Positions 58,339-64,000 of a DNA stretch of 64,000 bases are shown piece after piece (position 1 is the stretch's first letter; each line of letters starts with the position of its first letter). Source of the DNA: Pseudomonas fulva NBRC 16637 = DSM 17717 (GTDB taxonomy: Bacteria > Pseudomonadota > Gammaproteobacteria > Pseudomonadales > Pseudomonadaceae); the NCBI RefSeq assembly GCF_000730565.1, contig NZ_BBIQ01000015.1, positions 1 to 64,000 of the forward strand. Direction: 5' to 3'. The notes under the pieces are model-generated. The model saw only the letters and a program-made list of their open reading frames with translations. It did not search any database and was not told the DNA's origin. The position numbers were made by a program, and so were the translations under genes.

Positions 58339-59579
58339 TGTCCAGCCAAGCCCTTATTCCCCCCCGCAGCGTGCTCGACAGCGCACCGCCCGTGCTGCCA
58401 GCCAAGGTCCTGCGCAGCGATGCCCAAGCGCTGCAGGCTGCGCGTGAAGTCGCCGCTGTCGCGCGCGAACACGTTGCCCGTCGGGATCAGCAACGCGAAC
58501 TGCCCTGGGCCGAGATCGAACTGTTCACCCGCAGTGGCCTGGGAAGCATCAGCGTTCCCAAGGCCTACGGCGGCCCCGAGGTATCGTTTGAAACCGTGGC
58601 CGAAGTGTTCCGCCTGATCAGCGCTGCCGACCCCGCACTGGGGCAGATCCCGCAGAACCAGTTCGGCATGCTGCAACTGCTGCGTCTGACAGCCACGCCG
58701 GCGCAACAGGCGGTGCTGTTTCGCAGCGTGTTGGACGGCTGGCGCATCGGCAATGCGGGCCCGGAGCGCGGAACCAAGGACACCCTTACCCTCAAGGCAC
58801 GCATCGACCGCGCAGGTGACGGCTATCGCATCAGTGGTGAGAAGTTCTATTCCACCGGGGCGTTGTTCGCCCACTGGGTGGCGGTCAAGGCGCTGGATGA
58901 GGAAGGTCGCCAGCGCCTGGCTTTCGTGCGCCGCGGCACACCCGGGCTACGCATCGTCGACGATTGGTCGGGTTTCGGTCAGCGCACCACGGCCAGCGGC
59001 ACGGTACTGCTCGATGACGTTCCGGTAGAAGCAGATCTGGTCATCGACAACTGGCGCCAGCGGGAGGTACCCAATACCCAGGGCGCCGCCTCGCAGCTCA
59101 TCCAGGCGGCCATTGACGCAGGCATTGCCGAGGCCGCCATCGATGACGCCATTGCTTTCGTGCGCACAAAGTCGCGCCCTTGGATCGAAGCCCAGGTAGA
59201 CCGCGCCAGCGACGACCTCTATGTCATTGCAGACATCGGCCGCCTGAAGCTTGAACTGCATGCCGCCGAGGCGCTGCTGCGCCGGGCCGGGCAGGTGCTG
59301 GACGAGGTCAACGCCGGCACGGTGGATGCCGAGTCGGCCGCCCGCGCGTCGATTGCGGTGGCCGAGGCCAAGGTACTGACCACCGAGATTGCCCTGCAGG
59401 CCAGCGAGAAACTGTTCGAACTCGCCGGCAGCCGCGCCACCCTGGCCGAGTTCAACCTCGACCGCCACTGGCGCAACGCCCGCGTGCACACGCTGCACGA
59501 CCCGGTGCGCTGGAAATACCACGCGGTTGGCGCGTACCACCTCAACGGCACCCTGCCCGCGCGGCATTCCTGGATCTGA
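58338..59579 (+). CDS. sfnB: SfnB/DszC-like flavin-dependent oxidoreductase, copy 1
   Basis: A 413-residue acyl-CoA-dehydrogenase-fold protein of the SfnB/DszC group. N-terminal helix (LPWAEIELFTRSGLGSISVPKAYGG), middle beta domain (GYRISGEKFYSTGALFAHWVAVKALDEEGRQRLAFVRRGTPGLRIVDDWSGFGQRTTASGTVLLDDVPV) and a C-terminal helical domain ending RHWRNARVHTLHDPVRWKYHAVGAYHLNGT. The GFGQRTTASGTV loop and final RVHTLHDP motif are typical of sulfur-specific relatives that use reduced FMN, not acyl-CoA. Translation is coupled to a short leader ORF. AGGAG is 8 nt upstream. Confidence 0.88.
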   Translation: MSSQALIPPRSVLDSAPPVLPAKVLRSDAQALQAAREVAAVAREHVARRDQQRELPWAEIELFTRSGLGSISVPKAYGGPEVSFETVAEVFRLISAADPALGQIPQNQFGMLQLLRLTATPAQQAVLFRSVLDGWRIGNAGPERGTKDTLTLKARIDRAGDGYRISGEKFYSTGALFAHWVAVKALDEEGRQRLAFVRRGTPGLRIVDDWSGFGQRTTASGTVLLDDVPVEADLVIDNWRQREVPNTQGAASQLIQAAIDAGIAEAAIDDAIAFVRTKSRPWIEAQVDRASDDLYVIADIGRLKLELHAAEALLRRAGQVLDEVNAGTVDAESAARASIAVAEAKVLTTEIALQASEKLFELAGSRATLAEFNLDRHWRNARVHTLHDPVRWKYHAVGAYHLNGTLPARHSWI

Positions 59580-59592
59580 TTGGTAGCCTCCT

Positions 59593-59609
59593 GGGCCGCT
59601 GCGCGGCCC
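59593..59609 (+). other. Intercistronic hairpin between the two sfnB genes
   Basis: GGGCCGC (59593-59599) and GCGGCCC (59603-59609) form a perfect 7-bp stem with a TGC loop, 14 bp after the first sfnB stop. The next gene follows within 20 bp, so it more likely modulates transcript stability or read-through than ends the operon. Confidence 0.5.
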
Positions 59610-59628
59610 GGGGCACCGGAGACACACC

Positions 59629-60810
59629 ATGACCACACGCATCATTACCAGCGACGGCGAAGCCCTGGCCGTTGCCTTGGACATCGCCCGACATCTACGC
59701 CCCGACAGCGCGGCGCGCGACCGTGAACGGCGTCTGCCACACCCTGAGCTGGCGCTGTTCACACGCTCGGGCCTGTGGGGTATCAGCGTCCCCAAGGCCT
59801 ACGGCGGGGCGGGCGTATCCAACGTCACCCTGGCCAAGGTCATCGCCCTCATCGCGCAGGCCGACGGCTCGCTCGGGCAGATTCCGCAAAACCATTTCTA
59901 TGCCTTGGAAGTGCTTCGAGTAAACGGTACGCCCGAGCAGCAGCAGCGTCTGTACGCCGAGGTGCTGGCAGGTCGGCGGTTTGGCAATGCCCTGGCAGAA
60001 CTGGGCACCAAAACAGCCAATGACCGCACCACCCGGCTGAGCCGCGAAGGCGAAGGCTTTCGCATCAATGGCCGCAAGTTCTACGCCACGGGTGCGCTAT
60101 ACGCCCAGCGCATACCCACCTCGGTGGTCGATGACCAAGGCGTCCAGCACCTGGCATTCGTGCCTGCCGACAGCCCCGGCCTGCAAGTGATCGACGACTG
60201 GAGTGGCTTCGGCCAGCGCACCACCGGCAGCGGCTCGGTGGTGTTCGATAACGTGCCTGTCAGCGCACAGGACGTCGTACCGTTTCAGAGCGTGTTCGAG
60301 CGCCCTACCCCGGTAGGCCCGCTGGCGCAAATTCTTCATGCGGCCATCGATACCGGCATCGCCCGTGCAGCCTATGAGGACGCCTTGCATTTCGTGCGGA
60401 CCCGCAGCCGGCCATGGGTGGATTCAGGCGTCGAGCAGGCGAGCGACGATCCGCTGACCGTCAAGCACTTCGGCCAACTCGCCATCCGCCTGCACGCTGC
60501 CGAAGCCTTGCTCGAACGCGCAGGCCATTACCTAGACAGCGCGCGTGACGACAGCACGGCCGAAACCGTAGCCGCAGCGTCCATTGCCGTGGCAGAGGCA
60601 CGGGCCATCAGCACCGAAATCGCCCTGTCCGCCGGCACCACGCTGTTTGAGCTCGGTGGCAGTCAGGCCACGCTGGCCGAACACAACCTCGACCGCCACT
60701 GGCGCAATGCCCGGGTGCACACATTGCACGACCCAGTGCGCTGGAAGTACCACGCCATCGGCAACTACTACCTCAACGAGCAAAACCCACCGCGCCGGGG
60801 GACCCTCTGA
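59629..60810 (+). CDS. sfnB: SfnB/DszC-like flavin-dependent oxidoreductase, copy 2
   Basis: A 393-residue paralogue of the preceding protein with the same order: LPHPELALFTRSGLWGISVPKAYGGAGVS, IAQADGSLGQIPQNHFYALE, FRINGRKFYATGALYAQRIPTSVVDDQGVQHLAFVPADSPGLQVIDDWSGFGQRTTGSGSVVFDNVPV, ending RHWRNARVHTLHDPVRWKYHAIGNYYLN. Both copies look intact, so neither is a decaying duplicate. Its stop overlaps the next start in TGATG at 60808-60812. Probably an FMNH2-dependent C-S or sulfone-processing enzyme; substrate unknown. Confidence 0.87.
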   Translation: MTTRIITSDGEALAVALDIARHLRPDSAARDRERRLPHPELALFTRSGLWGISVPKAYGGAGVSNVTLAKVIALIAQADGSLGQIPQNHFYALEVLRVNGTPEQQQRLYAEVLAGRRFGNALAELGTKTANDRTTRLSREGEGFRINGRKFYATGALYAQRIPTSVVDDQGVQHLAFVPADSPGLQVIDDWSGFGQRTTGSGSVVFDNVPVSAQDVVPFQSVFERPTPVGPLAQILHAAIDTGIARAAYEDALHFVRTRSRPWVDSGVEQASDDPLTVKHFGQLAIRLHAAEALLERAGHYLDSARDDSTAETVAAASIAVAEARAISTEIALSAGTTLFELGGSQATLAEHNLDRHWRNARVHTLHDPVRWKYHAIGNYYLNEQNPPRRGTL

Positions 60811-62201
60811 TGGCCCGGCAGATCCTGCTCAATGCCTTCAACATGAACTGCGTGGGGCATATCAACCATGGCCTGTGGACGCACCCGCGCGATACTTCGA
60901 CCCAGTACAAGACCCTCGAATACTGGACCGACCTGGCGCGCCTGCTGGAGCGGGGCCTGTTCGACGGATTGTTCATTGCCGACATCGTCGGCACCTACGA
61001 TGTCTACGGCCAGTCGCTGGAGGTGCCGTTGAAGGAATCCATCCAGTTGCCGGTCAACGACCCTCTGCTGCTGGTGTCCGCCATGGCCGCCGTGACCCGC
61101 AACCTCGGTTTCGGCCTCACGGCCAACCTTACGTATGAAGCGCCTTATCTCTTCGCCCGCCGTCTCTCGACCCTGGATCACCTGAGCAACGGTCGAGTCG
61201 GCTGGAACATCGTCACCGGTTATCTGGACAGCGCTGCGCGCGCCATGGGCCTGACCCAGCAGCCCGAGCATGACCGTCGCTACGACCAGGCCGATGAATA
61301 CCTCAAGGTGCTGTACCAGCTGCTTGAGGGCAGCTGGGCCGACGATGCCGTGCTGGCTGACCGCGGCCAGCGCATCTACGCGCGCCCCGACAAAGTGCGC
61401 AAGGTTCGCCACCACGGGGAGTTCTACGATGTAGAGGGCTACCACCTGTGCGAACCGTCGCCACAACGGACACCGGTACTGTTTCAGGCTGGCAGCTCAC
61501 CGCGCGGGCTGACGTTTGCGGGCAACCATGCCGAGTGTGTGTTCATCAGCGGCCAGGACAAGGCTTCAACCCGCGCCCAGGTGGACAAGGTGCGCGCCGC
61601 TGCCAGGGCTGCGGGTCGCGACCCAATGGCAGTCAAGGTCTTCATGGGCATCACGGTGATCGTGGCGCCCACCGAGCAACAAGCCCTGGCCAAGCACGCT
61701 GAATACCTGCGCCATGCCAGCCCCGAAGCCGGCGTCGCGCATTTCGCTGCCTCCACTGGCATCGACTTTGCGGCCTTCGATCTGGACGAGCCGATTGCCT
61801 TTAGCCAAGGCAACGCCATCCAGTCGGCCACCCGCCAACTTCAGGACAATGCCTGGACCCGACGCCGCCTGCTGCAACAACACGCCTTGGGTGGCCGCTA
61901 CGTCACCTTGATCGGCGACCCCGCGCAAGTGGCTGATGAGCTGATCGCGTGGGCTGACGAAACCGGCCTGGACGGTTTCAACCTGACCCGCACCGTTACA
62001 CCGGAAAGCTTCGAGGACTTCATCGACCTGGTGATTCCGCAGCTACAGGCGCGCGGCCGCTACAAGACCGCCTACGCCGGCGGCACGCTGCGCGAAAAGC
62101 TGTTCGCAACCGACCATCCCTACCTGCCAGCCGACCATCCTGGCTCGGCCTACCGCTTTGCGCCTGCCCCCGCTTTCACCGGAGCCCTGCACCATGCTTG
62201 A
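60810..62201 (+). CDS. NtaA/SnaA/DszA-family FMN-dependent monooxygenase
   Basis: A 463-residue luciferase-like TIM-barrel monooxygenase. MARQILLNAFNMNCVGHINHGLWTHPRD, LLERGLFDGLFIADIVGTYDVYGQSLEVPLKESIQLPVNDPLLLVSAMAAVTRNLGFGLTANLTYEAPYLFARRLSTLDHLSNGRVGWNIVTGYLDSAARAMG and LFQAGSSPRGLTFAGNHAECVF are the family hallmarks. Relatives (DszA, NtaA, DmoA) use FMNH2 to cleave C-S or C-N bonds. It overlaps copy 2 of sfnB by 1 bp and the metQ-like gene by 8 bp. With the DszC-like neighbours it forms a plausible organosulfur desulfurisation unit. Confidence 0.9.
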   Translation: MARQILLNAFNMNCVGHINHGLWTHPRDTSTQYKTLEYWTDLARLLERGLFDGLFIADIVGTYDVYGQSLEVPLKESIQLPVNDPLLLVSAMAAVTRNLGFGLTANLTYEAPYLFARRLSTLDHLSNGRVGWNIVTGYLDSAARAMGLTQQPEHDRRYDQADEYLKVLYQLLEGSWADDAVLADRGQRIYARPDKVRKVRHHGEFYDVEGYHLCEPSPQRTPVLFQAGSSPRGLTFAGNHAECVFISGQDKASTRAQVDKVRAAARAAGRDPMAVKVFMGITVIVAPTEQQALAKHAEYLRHASPEAGVAHFAASTGIDFAAFDLDEPIAFSQGNAIQSATRQLQDNAWTRRRLLQQHALGGRYVTLIGDPAQVADELIAWADETGLDGFNLTRTVTPESFEDFIDLVIPQLQARGRYKTAYAGGTLREKLFATDHPYLPADHPGSAYRFAPAPAFTGALHHA

Positions 62202-62991
62202 AAAACTAATTCGTCCCGTTGCGGCCGTCGTTATTGCCTTGGGCTTCTCGAGCGCAGCCCTGGCCAATCAGCCGCTGAAGATCGGCACCACGTCAGCCTT
62301 CGCCATCCCGCTGGAAGCCGCCGTCGAAGAGGCGCACAAGCAGGGGCTCGAGGTGAAGCTCATCGAATTCAGCGACTGGATAGCGCCCAATGTCAGCCTC
62401 AACAGTGGCGACATCGACGTGAACTATTTCCAGCACATTCCCTTTCTGGAAAACGCCAAGGCTGCTGCCGGTTTCGATCTGGTGCCCTACGCCCCAGGCA
62501 TCATCAACAACGTGGGCCTGTATTCCAAGCGCTACAAAAGCTTCGCCGACCTGCCCGAAGGGGCGAGCGTCGCAATCGCCAACGACCCGATCAACAGCGG
62601 GCGAGGCCTGCAACTGCTGGCCAAGGCCGGCTTGATCACGCTAAAACCTGGCGTGGGCTACAAGGCCACAGAACAGGACATCACGGCCAACCCGAAGAAG
62701 CTCAAGATCATTCAGGTCGAAGCGGTCCAGTTGGTACGGGCGTATGACGACGCGGACCTGGTGCAGGGCTACCCCGCCTACATTCGGCTGGCCAACAGTT
62801 TTGACGCCACCTCGGCCCTGCTTTTCGATGGTCTGGAGAACAAGGAATACGTGATTCAGTTCGTCATTCGCCCACAGAGCAGGGATGACCTTCGCCTGGC
62901 CAAGTTCGTCGACATCTACCAGCACTCGCCCGCCGTGCGCGCGGCCTTGGACAAGGCTCATGGCACGCTCTACCAGGCCGGTTGGGAGTGA
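62194..62991 (+). CDS. metQ: MetQ/NlpA-type methionine-binding protein
   Basis: A 265-residue periplasmic binding protein. Signal peptide [20 protein letters not shown], then [59 protein letters not shown], typical of NlpA lipoproteins, followed by [73 protein letters not shown] lipobox is not apparent, so it may be soluble. It overlaps the monooxygenase gene by 8 bp and is followed 5 bp later by metN, so it is in the same operon. It may import methionine or an oxidised or sulfone derivative for the upstream enzymes. Confidence 0.9.
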   Translation: MLEKLIRPVAAVVIALGFSSAALANQPLKIGTTSAFAIPLEAAVEEAHKQGLEVKLIEFSDWIAPNVSLNSGDIDVNYFQHIPFLENAKAAAGFDLVPYAPGIINNVGLYSKRYKSFADLPEGASVAIANDPINSGRGLQLLAKAGLITLKPGVGYKATEQDITANPKKLKIIQVEAVQLVRAYDDADLVQGYPAYIRLANSFDATSALLFDGLENKEYVIQFVIRPQSRDDLRLAKFVDIYQHSPAVRAALDKAHGTLYQAGWE

Positions 62992-62996
62992 CAGCG

Positions 62997-64000
62997 ATGA
63001 GCCAGTCCACTGCACGAGCACTCGAATCCCCTGCCCCACCGCGTCAGGCTGAACACGTGGACCTGCGCCCCGACGTCAGCCAAGCCCATGTGCGGTTCAT
63101 CGGGTTGGGCAAGACGTATCCAGGCCAGAGCCAGCCGGCGTTGCAAGGCATCGACCTGAACATCCGGCGCGGTGAAATCTTCGGCATCATCGGCCGCAGC
63201 GGGGCGGGTAAGTCCTCGCTGTTGCGCGTCATCAACCGGTTGGAGCAGCCTACGCAGGGCCGGGTGCTGATCGACCAGGCGGACATTGCCCGCTACGACG
63301 AGGAGGCACTGGTGGCGTTGCGCCGAAACATCGGCATGATTTTCCAGCACTTCAACCTGATGTCAGCCAAGACCGTGTGGCAGAACGTCGAACTGCCCCT
63401 GAAAGTGGCCGGCGTTGCCAAGGCGCAGCGCCAGCGCAAGGTACGCGAGCTGCTGCAACTGGTTGGCCTCGAGGACAAGCACCACGTCTATCCTGCGCAG
63501 CTGTCCGGCGGCCAGAAGCAGCGCGTGGGCATTGCCCGCGCCCTGGTGCACGACCCATGCATCCTGCTGTGCGACGAAGCGACCTCGGCGCTGGACCCCG
63601 AGACGACCGCCTCGATTCTGGCGCTGCTACGCGACATCAACCAACGCTTGGGCCTGACCATCGTGCTGATCACCCATGAAATGGCCGTGGTGCGCGACAC
63701 CTGCCACCGGGTTGCGGTACTGGAGCGTGGCCAATTGGTCGAGCAGGGAGAGGTCTGGCAGGTGTTCGGCGCGGCGCGGCACGCTACTACGCGCACGTTG
63801 CTGGCGCCGCTGCAACCCACGTTGCCAGAAGCCCTGACCGCGGACATCAAGGCTGCCCCATCGAGCCCCGACAGCGCTATCGTGCTGAAGCTGACAGCGT
63901 TCGGCGAGCCCGATCTGACGGCGTTGTTCGCCGAGTTGGGCGGATGTGTGCGGCTGCTGCAAGGGGGTGTGCAGTCCATCGGCGCGCGTACACTGGCGCA
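62997..64000 (+). CDS. metN: MetN-type ABC transporter ATPase (partial)
   Basis: Open to the window end, so at least 334 residues. An N-terminal extension of about 30 residues ([20 protein letters not shown]) precedes the ABC domain: [22 protein letters not shown], Walker [22 protein letters not shown]-loop [14 protein letters not shown], signature [20 protein letters not shown], Walker [21 protein letters not shown]-loop [18 protein letters not shown]. The C-terminal NIL-type methionine regulatory domain starts at about residue 275 and is cut off. The longer frame is not broken in the visible part. The permease metI presumably follows beyond the window. The start at 62997 is the first ATG after metQ. 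Confidence 0.88.
   Translation, partial: MSQSTARALESPAPPRQAEHVDLRPDVSQAHVRFIGLGKTYPGQSQPALQGIDLNIRRGEIFGIIGRSGAGKSSLLRVINRLEQPTQGRVLIDQADIARYDEEALVALRRNIGMIFQHFNLMSAKTVWQNVELPLKVAGVAKAQRQRKVRELLQLVGLEDKHHVYPAQLSGGQKQRVGIARALVHDPCILLCDEATSALDPETTASILALLRDINQRLGLTIVLITHEMAVVRDTCHRVAVLERGQLVEQGEVWQVFGAARHATTRTLLAPLQPTLPEALTADIKAAPSSPDSAIVLKLTAFGEPDLTALFAELGGCVRLLQGGVQSIGARTLA

Overview
The window is chromosomal DNA of a fluorescent pseudomonad, most likely the Pseudomonas putida group. The signs are high GC with strong third-position G/C bias (hence many long antisense shadow ORFs), REP-type palindromes between genes, OprD-family porins, the PckA / HslO / HslR / RimBK / EnvZ-OmpR / Tex / GshA housekeeping block, and a sulfonate and taurine region whose order agrees with what I remember of P. 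putida KT2440. No plasmid, prophage, CRISPR array or intact mobile element is visible.

Layout. 0-3.2 kb: an accessory spot at a tRNA-Thr gene with a decayed P4-type integrase start, a HicAB pair (HicA apparently cut short by an in-frame stop) and a RelBE pair. 3.6-6.1 kb: an RsbQ-like alpha/beta hydrolase overlapping a soluble PAS histidine kinase, then a DUF3079 protein. 6.2-14.7 kb: an uptake block with a TonB siderophore receptor divergent from an OmpR-type two-component system, an OprD-family porin and a second, Fur-box-preceded TonB receptor. 15-24.5 kb: agmatine deiminase, RfbC, a DctB/DctD-like sigma54 system coupled to a YiiD-type thioesterase, cysQ-nudE, yrfG, a BON-LysM protein, and fdhD leading into a YdeP-type molybdo-oxidoreductase. 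27-41 kb: glycine-zipper protein, thioesterase, pckA, hslO, a PAP2 membrane phosphatase, hslR, rimB-rimK, envZ-ompR, tex-thioesterase and gshA-tetR.

41-64 kb is a sulfur-scavenging region: ssuEADCBF (alkanesulfonates), lsfA (1-Cys peroxiredoxin), an OprD/OprE-like porin, tauABCD (taurine), a serine acetyltransferase, a cystine-type ABC transporter, two adjacent SfnB/DszC-like flavoproteins, a DszA/NtaA-like FMN monooxygenase, and metQ-metN running off the window end. A BCCT choline/betaine transporter with a BetI-like operator sits between tauD and cysE. Together these genes would import organosulfur compounds, split C-S bonds with reduced flavin or 2-oxoglutarate, and pass sulfur to cysteine and methionine metabolism.

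The observations I consider most worth checking are: the 22-codon leader ORF coupled to the first sfnB; the RsbQ-like hydrolase with a histidine-kinase partner; a REP-containing intergenic element with terminal inverted repeats present in two copies; the truncated HicA; mutually exclusive hairpins between hslO and pckA; and short motifs shared between sulfur-gene upstream regions. All functions are inferred by reading the sequence; no database search was run.
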